Shown one piece after another: positions 25,614-33,688 of a stretch of 64,000 nt of DNA. Made by a program: the position numbers and the translations under genes. Position 1 is the stretch's first letter, and every line of letters begins with the position of its first letter. The DNA is from Pseudoluteimonas sp047602125 (GTDB taxonomy: Bacteria > Pseudomonadota > Gammaproteobacteria > Xanthomonadales > Xanthomonadaceae), in assembly GCA_047602125.1 (NCBI GenBank), contig JASGIB010000001.1, positions 496,001-560,000 on the forward strand, in the 5' to 3' direction. A model generated the notes under the pieces. The model searched no databases. It saw only the letters and a program-made list of their open reading frames with translations, and had not been told where the DNA came from.

Positions 25614-26294
25614 ATGAGCCACGCCATCCCCGCCTGGAACCACAACACCGCAGAACTGCGCAAGCTGCAGTCCGAACTCGCGCAGGAGGTCGTGCTGCGC
25701 GACGGCTTCGCGAAGCCGCTGCGCACCATCGCCGGTTTCGACGTCGGCTTCGAGGACGAAGGCGCGACCACCCGCGCCGCGGCGGTATTGCTGGATGCGG
25801 AAACGCTCGAAGTGCTCGACCAGCAGGTCGCGCGCCTGCCGACCGCGATGCCCTACATCCCCGGCCTACTGAGTTTCCGCGAACTGCCGGCGTTGTTCGC
25901 CGCGCTGGAGATGCTGAAGGCCAGACCCGACCTCGCCTTCGTCGACGGCCACGGCATCGCGCATCCGCGCCGCCTCGGCATCGCCGCGCATTTCGGCGTC
26001 GCGACGGACCTGCCCAGCATCGGCGTGGCCAAGAAGATCCTCGTCGGCGAGACGCGTATGGCCTTGCACGACATGCGCGGCGCGTTCACGCCATTGCGCC
26101 AGGGCAACGAACAGATCGGCTGGCTGTTGCGCAGCAAACCGAAGTGTTTGCCGCTGATCGTTTCGCCGGGACACAAGGTGGCGATGGCTTCCGCGCCGGA
26201 ACTGGTGATGCGCTACGTCACGACTTATCGCCTGCCGGAACCGACGCGGCTGGCGGATCGGATTGCTTCGAGGCGGGATCGGTCATCCGATTGA
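25614..26294 (+). CDS. nfi: Endonuclease V (deoxyinosine 3'-endonuclease)
   Basis: A 226-residue nuclease. Metal-binding carboxylates fall at D43 (AGFDVGFED), E90 (LLSFRELPA) and D111 (FVDGHGIAHPRRLGIA), the same spacing as in characterised Nfi enzymes; YIPGLL supplies the wedge that opens DNA at the lesion. It nicks DNA one nucleotide 3' of hypoxanthine produced by adenine deamination. Length is normal. The start at 25614 was chosen because homologous sequence begins right after it. The gene lies next to an AT-richer pair of unknown genes. Confidence 0.94.
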   Translation: MSHAIPAWNHNTAELRKLQSELAQEVVLRDGFAKPLRTIAGFDVGFEDEGATTRAAAVLLDAETLEVLDQQVARLPTAMPYIPGLLSFRELPALFAALEMLKARPDLAFVDGHGIAHPRRLGIAAHFGVATDLPSIGVAKKILVGETRMALHDMRGAFTPLRQGNEQIGWLLRSKPKCLPLIVSPGHKVAMASAPELVMRYVTTYRLPEPTRLADRIASRRDRSSD

Positions 26295-26373
26295 CCGCGC
26301 CGGATTTACGGGCGCAGTATCCAGGCAGACTTCGAGCTACCTTTAGGCTTACATTCGAAAACGGATAATCGTT

Positions 26374-26808
26374 ATGAAAACAACACCTCTTGCGTTGCTC
26401 TCAATACTAGTTTTATTCATGACTGGTTGCGCAAACAAGCCGAATGACAAGCAAATCCAAGGCGCGGCACTGAGTTATATCCTTGGACAAGAATTCATGA
26501 AAATGTGCGGATTATTGGCAGATGCAGATCCAAATTTTGATTCGTCAAAACTCGACGTATCCGCATTGCCAAGCAATGGAAAAGTAATCAGTTACCATTC
26601 CGCTGGGTGTGCAAAAAGTCAGACCAGTGATGGGTATGTATGCACCATATCCATTAGTGTCAGTTTCGATCGATCAAAAATTGACCCGAGGCCCAGCCTT
26701 GGATTCGAAGCGCTCGACGGACCTTATCTATTTCATCTAGACAAGGCGCATAGCTATAACCACGAAACAGATGGCTGGGAAGTGGTCGACGTCGCCACTC
26801 CGCGTTAG
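26374..26808 (+). CDS. Hypothetical lipoprotein, AT-rich
   Basis: A 144-residue protein with a lipoprotein signal: basic start MKTT, hydrophobic stretch LALLSILVLF and lipobox MTGC with the acylated cysteine at residue 19. The mature part has three more cysteines (KMCGLL, AGCAKS, YVCTIS) and no recognised domain. The DNA is far less GC-rich than the surrounding genome and uses codons such as ATA, AGT and CTA that are rare nearby, so it probably arrived by transfer. Only 32 bases separate it from the next AT-rich gene. Confidence 0.65.
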   Translation: MKTTPLALLSILVLFMTGCANKPNDKQIQGAALSYILGQEFMKMCGLLADADPNFDSSKLDVSALPSNGKVISYHSAGCAKSQTSDGYVCTISISVSFDRSKIDPRPSLGFEALDGPYLFHLDKAHSYNHETDGWEVVDVATPR

Positions 26809-26840
26809 CGAAAATCAAAGAGCTCCCAAGGGAGATCACC

Positions 26841-27302
26841 GTGACTGACTACTTTCAAGGCGTCGTTGCCGAATTCTTACGCGCTGATCGAAGTACGTTC
26901 GTTAACCCTGAAATTCTTTTGCAACTCGATCCCGGCCCCAGCCCGAAAAAAGGACGCTACTGGTACTGCGATCTTATGGCGGTCTCTATTCGAGAAAAGA
27001 CAGCGTACTTGTGCGAAGTCACTTACTCGGTAAGCGTAGCTGCGCTAATTAAACGCCTCGCAGCTTGGAAAGATCATTGGCCAGACTTGTGCCTTGCACT
27101 GCAACGAGACTGTGGTATCGATCCAACTTGGCGAATTTCACCGTGGGTATTCCTGCCTGAAAGCCGGCAACCTATATACGAGCGAAAGTTGTCCGCGCTC
27201 GGAGGGTTTACTGAGTTCGGCATGCCCACCCCAAAATTGACCACGCTAGAGAGCGTCACGCCATGGAAGTACTGTACATGGGATAGGCGGCCAGATACTT
27301 AA
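26841..27302 (+). CDS. Hypothetical protein, AT-rich, possible nuclease-like fold
   Basis: A 153-residue soluble protein of unknown function with a fair Shine-Dalgarno (AAGGGAG) before the ATG. The middle, RYWYCDLMAVSIREKTAYLCEVTYS, has an Asp on one predicted strand and Glu-x-Thr on the next; this loosely recalls PD-(D/E)xK enzymes, but the lysine is missing and the match is weak. The C-terminal half is rich in Trp and Pro. Composition matches the preceding lipoprotein gene and differs from flanking genes, so the two likely arrived together. Confidence 0.55.
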   Translation: MTDYFQGVVAEFLRADRSTFVNPEILLQLDPGPSPKKGRYWYCDLMAVSIREKTAYLCEVTYSVSVAALIKRLAAWKDHWPDLCLALQRDCGIDPTWRISPWVFLPESRQPIYERKLSALGGFTEFGMPTPKLTTLESVTPWKYCTWDRRPDT

Positions 27303-27381
27303 GAGTTGATTCAACTCGAACCAGCGTTCACGGTTCATTGCCGCATGCGCCATAGACTCTGCGGACACTCTGGAGACACCA

Positions 27382-27768
27382 ATGCGCCCACTCATCGCCA
27401 TCTCCGCATTCGCCATCGCCCTCGCCGCCTGCACCACCACCGGCGCGCAACCCGCGGACGCCAACACCGTCGCCGATGGCGCCAGCATCGAACTCGCACC
27501 GGGGCAATCCGCCACCCTCGCCGACAACAGCCGCATCGACTACATCAAACTCGACGGCGACTCCCGCTGCCGCCCCGATGTCCAATGCGTCTGGGCCGGC
27601 GACGCCGTCATCGTCATGCGCTGGACGCCCGCGAACGCGATGACCGCGCAGGACTTCGTGCTGCACACCACCCTCGATCCCAAATCCTTCGACGCCAACG
27701 GCCGCACCATCACCCTGACCGCGCTCGAACGCGGCGACGCGCCCAAAGCCACGTTGCAGGTGCATTGA
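27382..27768 (+). CDS. Hypothetical lipoprotein
   Basis: A 128-residue protein with a lipoprotein signal peptide ending in lipobox LAAC (Cys at residue 17) and a short TTTGAQPADA linker. The mature domain is predicted all-beta (IELAPGQSATLADNSRIDYIKLDGDSRCRPDVQCVWAGDAVIVM) with two cysteines in SRCRPDVQCVW. No enzyme motif. Composition is typical of the core genome. It is followed directly by repeat-rich intergenic DNA. Confidence 0.7.
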   Translation: MRPLIAISAFAIALAACTTTGAQPADANTVADGASIELAPGQSATLADNSRIDYIKLDGDSRCRPDVQCVWAGDAVIVMRWTPANAMTAQDFVLHTTLDPKSFDANGRTITLTALERGDAPKATLQVH

Positions 27769-27770
27769 TT

Positions 27771-27840
27771 CCCTCTCCCCGCGTGCGGGGAGAGGGTGCC
27801 GAAGAGCCTGCCCCCGAATGCTTTAATCGGGGGCGGGTGA
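27771..27840. repeat. Two consecutive intergenic stem-loops
   Basis: CCCTCTCCCCGC and GCGGGGAGAGGG (27771-27796) form a 12-base palindrome, followed by a second near-perfect stem built from CCTGCCCCCGA and TCGGGGGCGGG around ATGCTTTAA. This pairing is a common dispersed intergenic element type in xanthomonads. It may also stop transcription after the lipoprotein gene. Confidence 0.6.
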
Positions 27841-27869
27841 GGGGCAAACCGCAATTTCATCGCACGGCC

Positions 27870-27894
27870 TGTCGCGACTTCCGTCGCTCCCACA
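27870..27894 (-). repeat. REP-like palindromic element, copy 1 (upstream of aqpZ)
   Basis: On the minus strand this reads TGTGGGAGCGACGGAAGTCG plus five more bases. It matches the downstream copy at 28763 in 20 of 25 positions, differing mostly in the loop, and lies in the opposite orientation. A partial related sequence (AAGCCGCTTCTACAG) follows near 27937. Confidence 0.65.
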
Positions 27895-28014
27895 AAAGCG
27901 TCGCGGCTTCGCGTTTAACAGCCGAATGGCTGGTAAAGCCGCTTCTACAGCTTCACATCGTGCGGTTATGCTCCACCCGCGGGCCGGGCGTCCGGCCATC
28001 GGGGAGGCAAACGC

Positions 28015-28743
28015 ATGAAGCGATTCGCAGCGGAATTCCTTGGAACCTTCTGGCTGGTGCTCGGCGGCTGCGGCAGCGCCGTGCTCGCGGCCAACTTCGG
28101 CGGCGACGGCAACCCGCTCGGCATCGGCCTGCTCGGCGTGGCGCTCGCGTTCGGCCTCACCGTGCTCACCGGCGCATACGCGTTCGGCCACATCTCCGGC
28201 GCGCACTTCAATCCCGCGGTGAGCTTCGGCCTGTGGGCCGGCGGCCGCTTCCCCACCCGCGACCTGCTGCCCTACATCGTCGCGCAGGTGCTCGGCGCCA
28301 TCCTCGCCGGTTTCATCCTGTTCCAGATCGCCAGCGGCACCGCCGGCTTCGCCATCGACCCGAACGCCGCGGGCGCATTCGCCACCAACGGCTTCGGTGC
28401 GCGTTCGCCCGGCGGCTACGGCATGGCCGCGGCGGTGCTGTGCGAAATCGTGATGACCGCGATGTTCCTCATCGTGATCATGGGCGCGACGCATCGGCGT
28501 GCGCCCGCGGGCTTCGCGCCGATCGCGATCGGCCTGGCGCTGACGCTGATCCACCTGATCAGCATCCCGGTGACGAACACCTCGGTGAACCCGGCGCGTT
28601 CCACCGGCGTCGCGCTGTTCGCCGGCCCGGCCGCGATCTCGCAGCTGTGGGTGTTCTGGGTCGCGCCGATCGTCGGCGGCATCATCGGCGGCGCGATCTA
28701 CAAGTGGCTGGGCCCGGATCGCCCGGACATCGTCGGCGGCTGA
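28015..28743 (+). CDS. aqpZ: Aquaporin Z
   Basis: A 242-residue water channel. Two half-helix signatures are intact: GAHFNPAVSFG in the first repeat and SVNPARSTGVALF in the second, giving paired NPA motifs, and six transmembrane helices can be traced. The conserved arginine after the second NPA and the short loops suit a water-selective aquaporin more than a glycerol facilitator. The protein begins MKRFAAEFLGTFWLVLGGCG, the standard AqpZ start, with GGGGAGG upstream. The gene is bracketed by inverted REP-like repeats. Confidence 0.95.
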   Translation: MKRFAAEFLGTFWLVLGGCGSAVLAANFGGDGNPLGIGLLGVALAFGLTVLTGAYAFGHISGAHFNPAVSFGLWAGGRFPTRDLLPYIVAQVLGAILAGFILFQIASGTAGFAIDPNAAGAFATNGFGARSPGGYGMAAAVLCEIVMTAMFLIVIMGATHRRAPAGFAPIAIGLALTLIHLISIPVTNTSVNPARSTGVALFAGPAAISQLWVFWVAPIVGGIIGGAIYKWLGPDRPDIVGG

Positions 28744-28761
28744 TCGCGGTTTAGGAATCCC

Positions 28762-28819
28762 CTGTGGGAGCGGCTTCAGCCGCGACATCTGCAAGTCGGG
28801 CCTGAAGGCCCTCCCACAG
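28762..28819. repeat. REP-like palindromic element, copy 2 (downstream of aqpZ)
   Basis: Outer arms CTGTGGGAG (28762-28770) and CTCCCACAG (28811-28819) pair, and inner palindromes GGCTTCAGCC and GGCCTGAAGGCC would fold into a cruciform. It occupies the space between the convergent aqpZ and methyltransferase genes and is an inverted relative of the element at 27870. Confidence 0.75.
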
Positions 28820-28842
28820 AGGATCAGCTTGATGGAATTTCT

Positions 28843-29463
28843 TCAGCGCGCGACGCTGCGCGGCTTGATCGAACGCGCGCGGTTGCGCCGGTACACCCAC
28901 ACCGTCGCCGGCGGCACGTTGCGCAGCACGAAGGCGCCGTGGCGCGCGATGAGGCCGAGTTCGTCGCGCAGTTCGTCGCGCACCGGCGACAGCGGCCCGT
29001 AGGTGAACTGCACCAGCGCGCCGTCGGGACGCAGGCATTCGAACGCCGCGCGCAGGATCCGCGCCTGCGCCTCGCGCTCCATCGACAGCAGGCCGAGGCC
29101 GGAGACGATCGCGTCGGCCGGGCCGGCATCGAGGTAGCCGGATTCGCGCGCCAGCCGCGGCAGTTCCGCGGCATCGCCGAGCACCACGCGCGCCTTCGGG
29201 AATTGCGCCGACAATTGCACCTGCAAGGCCGCGTTCAATTCGACCACCAGCAAATCCGCGTCGGGAATGCCGGAAGCGAGCAAGGCACGGGTGACGACGC
29301 CGGTGCCGCCGCCGAGTTCGATCACGCGACGCGCGCCATCGGGCAATTCGGCGAGGATCGCGGCCACCAGCTCCGCGCCCGAGGGCGCGACGGCCGCGGT
29401 CCGGCGCGGGTTGCGCAGCCATTGCGCGAAGAAGCGAAGTCGGTCGCGATAATGCGGGGGCAT
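28843..29463 (-). CDS. SAM-dependent methyltransferase, phospholipid N-methyltransferase-like
   Basis: A 206-residue class I methyltransferase. The amphipathic N terminus RDRLRFFAQWLRNPRRTAAVAPSGAELVAAI matches the PmtA/KsgA-like group that acts on membrane lipids. Motif I is VIELGGGTGVVTRALL, and the later QFTYGPLSPV segment recalls the same group. It may methylate phosphatidylethanolamine, but the resemblance is not decisive and other acceptors are possible. It is 26 bases downstream of rlmKL on the same strand, so probably co-transcribed. Confidence 0.72.
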   Translation of the reverse strand: MPPHYRDRLRFFAQWLRNPRRTAAVAPSGAELVAAILAELPDGARRVIELGGGTGVVTRALLASGIPDADLLVVELNAALQVQLSAQFPKARVVLGDAAELPRLARESGYLDAGPADAIVSGLGLLSMEREAQARILRAAFECLRPDGALVQFTYGPLSPVRDELRDELGLIARHGAFVLRNVPPATVWVYRRNRARSIKPRSVAR

Positions 29464-29489
29464 GCGTCGGTTCCGTGGTCAGGTCGCGA

Positions 29490-31646
29490 TCATGCGCGCG
29501 CGTCGATGGCGGTTTCGTGAAGCGCGGCGATGCGCCACGCGCGGTGGATGCGCGGGTTGCGCGCGAAATCCGGCGGGATGGTCGAAGGCCCGATGTCCTC
29601 GGCCTTCGCGAATTGCGCGATCGCCGCTTCGTCGAGTTTGAAGCGGCGGAAATTGTTGGAGAAATACAGCACGCCGCCCGGCGCCAGCCGCGCGACGATG
29701 GCGCGCAGCAGGCGCACGTGGTCGCGCTGCACGTCGAAGTCGTCGGCGCGCTTGGAGTTGGAGAAGGTCGGCGGATCGCAGAACACCACGTCGTACTGCT
29801 CGCGGTCGGCTTCGATCCAGCGCAGCGCGTCGGCCTGGGCGATGCGGTGGCGGGTTCCGCCGATCGCGTTCTCGCGCAGGTTGTCAGCCAGCCATTCGAG
29901 GTACGTGGGCGACAGGTCGACGCTGGTCGTCCATGCCACGCCTTGCACCGCCGCCTGCACCGTGGCCGCGCCGGTGTAGCAGAACAGGTTGAGGAAACGC
30001 TTGCCGCGCGCCTCCAGCGCCATGCGCGCGCGCAACGGCCGATGGTCGAGGAACAGGCCGGTATCGAGATAGTCGAACAGGTTGACCTTGAGCTTCGCCG
30101 CGCCTTCCTCGACCACGAGGAATTCGCCGCGGTGGTCGAAGCGCCCGTACTTGGAACCGCCCTTGCCGGTGCTGCGGGTCTTGGCCGCGACGCGTTCGCG
30201 CGGGACTTCGAACACCTCGCGCGCCGCGGACAGCAATTCGTTGAGCCGCTTGCGCGCGGTCGCCTCGGGAATGTCCGCCGGCGCGGCGTATTCCTGCACG
30301 TGCAACCACGTGTCGCCATCGATGGTCGTGTAGGCGTCGATGGCGCAGGCGTACTCGGGGATGTCGGCGTCGTAGGCGCGGAAGCAACCGATGTTTTCCT
30401 GCTGCCTCCAGCGCCTGAGCTTGTCGAGGTTCTTGCGGATGCGGTTCGCGACCATGCGCGCGCCTTCCGACAGCTCGCGCGGCACCGTGGATTCGTTCGC
30501 GGCCGGCGCAACCGGATCGCAGACGATCAGGCTGCATTCGATCGGCCCGTTGAACAGCTGGTAGCGCTTGTTCGCGCGTAAGCCGGTGGCTTTCGCCAGC
30601 TCGAAATCGCCGCACAGCAGGGCCGCGCGCCATTGCGGCGTGGAGCGCTTCAGCGCATCGCCCAGCGCGCGGTACAGCGCCGGATCGGCGGCGAGGCGCG
30701 CGTCGTAGGGCGAGTTGCAGGCGACCACGCCACGCGGGTTCGCCATCGCCGGAAGATCGACGATGTCGCATACCGCGAAATCGATGGCGGTGTCGACGCC
30801 CGCCGCACGCGCGTTCTCGCGCGCGATGCGGATCGCATGCGGATCGGCATCGCTGCCGTGGATGCAGGGCCGCAGCGCCGCGAGCCCGCGTTCGGCGCGT
30901 TCGCGCGCATCGGCGAGCGACGCGTTCCATGCATCGACATCGAACCAGGGCCAGCGCGTCGGCAGCGCGCGCCCGAAGCGCCGCAGGTTCGGCGCCACGT
31001 CGGCGGCCATCAGCGCGCCTTCGATCAGCAACGTGCCGCTGCCGCACATGGGATCGAGCAAGTCGCCGCCTTCGGAATACGATTGCGGCCAGCCGCCGCG
31101 CAGCAGTACCGCCGCGGCGAGGTTTTCCTTCAGCGGCGCCTCGCCCTGCGCGCCGCGCCAGCCGCGCCGATGCAGCGGCCCGCCGCCGAGGTCGATGGAC
31201 AGCGTCGCCCTGCCCTTGCGGATGACGAGGTTGAGGCGCACGTCCGGCGATTCGACATCGACATCGGGGCGGGTGCCGGTGGCATCGCGCAAGGTATCGA
31301 CCACCGCATCCTTGACCCGCTGCGCGGCGTAGCGCGCGTGGGTGATCGCGGAACCGGACACATGCGCATCGACCGCAATGCTGTCTCCGCTACCGACATG
31401 CTTCGTCCAGTCGATTTCCGCGGCACCGGCGTACAGCGCGTGCTCGTCGGCGCAGTCGAATTCGGCAATCGGCCAGAGTACGCGGCTGGCGAGCCGCGAC
31501 CACAGCACGGCGCGCTGCGCGTCCGGCAATTCGCCTTCCACGTTCGCGCCGGCGACGGTCGCGGTCGCGCGTGCGCAGCCCAGCGCGACCAGCTCGTCGG
31601 CCAGCAGGTATTCCAGCCCCTTGCCGCAGGATGCGAAGAATTTCAT
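29490..31646 (-). CDS. rlmKL: Bifunctional 23S rRNA methyltransferase RlmK/RlmL
   Basis: A 718-residue fusion that makes m2G2445 (RlmL, N-terminal) and m7G2069 (RlmK, C-terminal) in 23S rRNA. The N-terminal half has a THUMP domain (about 50-155), then SAM motif LLDPMCGSGTLLIEGAL and a catalytic tetrapeptide at residues 311-314. The C-terminal half has FLNLFCYTGAATVQAAV and VVFCDPPTFSNSKR. Length and order match E. coli RlmKL. The RlmL tetrapeptide reads N-S-P-Y instead of the usual N-P-P-Y. MKFFASCGKGLEYLL at 31646 is the family start. Hydrolase and MOSC genes lie just upstream on the same strand. Confidence 0.95.
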   Translation of the reverse strand: MKFFASCGKGLEYLLADELVALGCARATATVAGANVEGELPDAQRAVLWSRLASRVLWPIAEFDCADEHALYAGAAEIDWTKHVGSGDSIAVDAHVSGSAITHARYAAQRVKDAVVDTLRDATGTRPDVDVESPDVRLNLVIRKGRATLSIDLGGGPLHRRGWRGAQGEAPLKENLAAAVLLRGGWPQSYSEGGDLLDPMCGSGTLLIEGALMAADVAPNLRRFGRALPTRWPWFDVDAWNASLADARERAERGLAALRPCIHGSDADPHAIRIARENARAAGVDTAIDFAVCDIVDLPAMANPRGVVACNSPYDARLAADPALYRALGDALKRSTPQWRAALLCGDFELAKATGLRANKRYQLFNGPIECSLIVCDPVAPAANESTVPRELSEGARMVANRIRKNLDKLRRWRQQENIGCFRAYDADIPEYACAIDAYTTIDGDTWLHVQEYAAPADIPEATARKRLNELLSAAREVFEVPRERVAAKTRSTGKGGSKYGRFDHRGEFLVVEEGAAKLKVNLFDYLDTGLFLDHRPLRARMALEARGKRFLNLFCYTGAATVQAAVQGVAWTTSVDLSPTYLEWLADNLRENAIGGTRHRIAQADALRWIEADREQYDVVFCDPPTFSNSKRADDFDVQRDHVRLLRAIVARLAPGGVLYFSNNFRRFKLDEAAIAQFAKAEDIGPSTIPPDFARNPRIHRAWRIAALHETAIDARA

Positions 31647-31650
31647 CGGC

Positions 31651-32175
31651 TCAGAGCGAAGCCAGCAAGGCCGCGAATGCCTCCGCGCTCGCCGCGACGT
31701 GGTCCGAGAGACGATGCGTATCGTCGACCAGCAGCAGCCGCGCGTCGCGCGCGCGAGCCCAGTCGACGACATCGGACGCGGGGATCAGTTCGTCGTGCCA
31801 GCCGTGGATGATCGAGGTCGGCACGCGCGCGGCGTCGAGCGGAAACGCGCCGTGCATCGCGATCGGCGGCGCCATCAGGAACAGCCCACGCACCGGCACC
31901 TGCAGCGACGCCGCGCCGGAAATCCACGCGCCGAGGCTGGAACCGGCCAATACCAGCGGGCCTTTCGCCGCACGTTCGCGCGCGAGCGCGAGCAGGCGTT
32001 GCAGCCGCGCCGGCACGTCGCCGAGTTCGCCGGCCTCGCGCTTCGCGTCGAGATCGGTGTAATCCGGACGCTCGTGGCTCCAGCCCAGGCGTTCGGCCGC
32101 CTCGGCCAGCGCGGTGACCTTGGTCGCGTCCGGCCCGCTTTCGAAACCGTGCGAGAGGATGCAATGTCCCTTCAT
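31651..32175 (-). CDS. Small alpha/beta hydrolase
   Basis: A 174-residue alpha/beta-fold hydrolase. The start MKGHCILSHGFESGP has the HGF oxyanion segment; the nucleophile elbow is AGSSLGAW (Ser in G-S-S-L-G), the acid is in GWHDELIP and the histidine in DDTHRLSDH, so the triad looks complete. Short hydrolases of this shape include thioesterases and YqiA-like esterases; the substrate is unknown. The ATG overlaps the MOSC stop (ATGA), and the stop is four bases before the rlmKL start, so the three genes form one operon. Confidence 0.8.
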   Translation of the reverse strand: MKGHCILSHGFESGPDATKVTALAEAAERLGWSHERPDYTDLDAKREAGELGDVPARLQRLLALARERAAKGPLVLAGSSLGAWISGAASLQVPVRGLFLMAPPIAMHGAFPLDAARVPTSIIHGWHDELIPASDVVDWARARDARLLLVDDTHRLSDHVAASAEAFAALLASL

Positions 32176-32666
32176 TCGACCACCACCGCGTCGCCGACAT
32201 GCAGCGTGCCGCCTTCGAGGATCCTGGCGGTGAGCCCGCCATGGCCGCGCATCGCGTTGTAGCCGCCGGGCCCGAGCGCGTCTTCCATGCGCGAACACGG
32301 GTCGCAGGGACCGGTGCCTTCCAGCAGCACGTCGCCGACGCGGAAGCGGCGGCCCTTCAGCGCGACCAAAGGAATCCCCGACACCAGCAGGTTGCGGCGC
32401 AACAGCGCCGGCGCGACTTCGGCATGCCCGCTCAAGGCCGCGATCGCCGGCAGGTGCTCGGCCTGCAGCAGGGTCACGCCGCGCTTGCCGCTGCCGCCGG
32501 TGTAGCGATCCCCCGCCAGCCCGAGGCCGGCCTCGGCGCGCACGCTGTCGGTTTCCTGCATCGGCACGTCGCGCGCCGGGCGCACGCCGATCCATTCCAC
32601 CCGGCCCGCGCGCGGGAATTGCGCGAACAGGCGGGCGAGCAGGCTGTCTTCGGCGGGTTCGCGCAT
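32172..32666 (-). CDS. MOSC domain protein
   Basis: A 164-residue stand-alone MOSC domain (molybdenum cofactor sulfurase C-terminal type). Typical elements are the N-terminal VEWIGVRPARDVPMQ, GLAGDRYTGGSGKRGVTLLQAEHL and the conserved cysteine in GPCDPCSRME that would carry a persulphide or bind the cofactor. Bacterial relatives such as YiiM and YcbX detoxify N-hydroxylated compounds. An in-frame TTG two codons upstream exists, but the ATG at 32666 is preferred. It is the first gene of the MOSC-hydrolase-rlmKL operon and is divergent from the amidase gene across 22 bases. Confidence 0.85.
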   Translation of the reverse strand: MREPAEDSLLARLFAQFPRAGRVEWIGVRPARDVPMQETDSVRAEAGLGLAGDRYTGGSGKRGVTLLQAEHLPAIAALSGHAEVAPALLRRNLLVSGIPLVALKGRRFRVGDVLLEGTGPCDPCSRMEDALGPGGYNAMRGHGGLTARILEGGTLHVGDAVVVE

Positions 32667-32688
32667 GCGCAAATGCTAGCATCGCGGC

Positions 32689-33264
32689 GTGCTTCCCGAC
32701 CTGCCGCCGCCACCCGTGCTGATCGAACCGCTGCCCTACGAGGAACGGCTGGAACCGCGCCCGCTGGCCAAGATCGACCTCGTCGTGATCCACTGCACCG
32801 AGGTGCCGACGCTGCAGCTTTCGCGCGAATACGGTGAACGCATCCTCTATGCCGGTAGCCAGACCGGGAACAGCGGCCACTACTACATCGACCGCGACGG
32901 CACCGTGGTGATGTACGTGCGCCCGGAGCGCATCGCCAACCACGTGCGCGGCTACAACACGCGTTCGGTCGGGATCGAGCTGGTCAACACCGGGCGTTAT
33001 CCCTACTGGCGCGATTCCAAGCACCAGGCGATGATCGATCCCTATCCGCAGGCGCAGATCGACGCGCTGGTCGCGCTGCTGAAGCAGTTGCAGCAGGAAT
33101 TGCCGAACCTGCACTTCATCGCCGGCCACGAGGACCTGGATCGCGACAAGGAAACCGCCTTCGACGATCCCAACATCCTCGTTGCGCGCAAACTCGATCC
33201 CGGCCCGTTGTTTCCGTGGCCGGAAGTGATGTCGCAGGTGAAGTTGGAGAGGTTGGAGCCGTAG
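32689..33264 (+). CDS. N-acetylmuramoyl-L-alanine amidase, Amidase_2 (AmpD-like) domain
   Basis: A 191-residue zinc amidase. IDLVVIHCTEVP gives the first histidine ligand, SGHYYIDRDGTVVMYV and RIANHVRGYNTRSVGIELV are core Amidase_2 strands, and FIAGHEDLDRDK supplies the later catalytic residues. It cleaves the bond between N-acetylmuramic acid and the stem peptide. No signal peptide is present, which fits a cytosolic AmpD-type role in recycling anhydromuropeptides, but the sequence is not close enough to classic AmpD to be certain. Translation starts at GTG 32689. With creBCD nearby, a link to beta-lactam response is possible. Confidence 0.85.
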   Translation: MLPDLPPPPVLIEPLPYEERLEPRPLAKIDLVVIHCTEVPTLQLSREYGERILYAGSQTGNSGHYYIDRDGTVVMYVRPERIANHVRGYNTRSVGIELVNTGRYPYWRDSKHQAMIDPYPQAQIDALVALLKQLQQELPNLHFIAGHEDLDRDKETAFDDPNILVARKLDPGPLFPWPEVMSQVKLERLEP

Positions 33265-33300
33265 ACAGATTCGGGTCGCCTGCGAAATTTCATGCCCGCC

Positions 33301-33582
33301 TCAGCGCACCCAGATTTCGTGGCCCAAGATTACGAACGGCAACGTCCACGAAATTGCCCATGCAATCAGATGCGCGACCAGCACAATTCGCAACCTTGGC
33401 GAAAATCTTTTGAAGTATTGAAGAACCTTGACCGCAAGCGCATCGCCGAGACGGACTGGGTTTGGTTCTCCCAACTTTGAATACAGCGATCGATCCCGCT
33501 TAAGATCGCTCACCAACAATAAACGTAATGGCAAAAGCGCAAAGCCGCTGACCATGAATATGATTAAAAGAACCTTGATCAT
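33301..33582 (-). CDS. Small hypothetical membrane protein, AT-richer
   Basis: A 93-residue frame in the 450-base space between the amidase and tesB genes; nothing else is seen there. It has an N-terminal hydrophobic helix (MIKVLLIIFMVSGFALLPLRLLLV), a basic loop with KLGEPNPVRLGDA, and a second helix (IVLVAHLIAWAISWTLPFVIL). DNA is less GC-rich than neighbours. There is no strong ribosome binding site, but amino-acid composition and two clean membrane segments support a real gene. Confidence 0.5.
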   Translation of the reverse strand: MIKVLLIIFMVSGFALLPLRLLLVSDLKRDRSLYSKLGEPNPVRLGDALAVKVLQYFKRFSPRLRIVLVAHLIAWAISWTLPFVILGHEIWVR

Positions 33583-33682
33583 GCGGATTCCAACCTGGCC
33601 TCGGCACTCTGGGCTTGCTTGAGTGAGCAAACACGCAGGGACTCGCCGATCCTACCTGCAATCCCTGCTCCATTCTGCCCCG

Positions 33683-33688
33683 TATACT
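33683..33688 (+). promoter_or_regulatory. Candidate -10 element of tesB
   Basis: TATACT lies 27 bases before the tesB ATG, in otherwise GC-rich DNA. No clear -35 hexamer was found at 17 bases. Confidence 0.4.

Noticed and set aside
27771..27796. Stem-loop as the start of a CRISPR array
   Set aside because: The repeats are not regularly spaced, no spacers or cas genes are present, and the element is a single palindrome.
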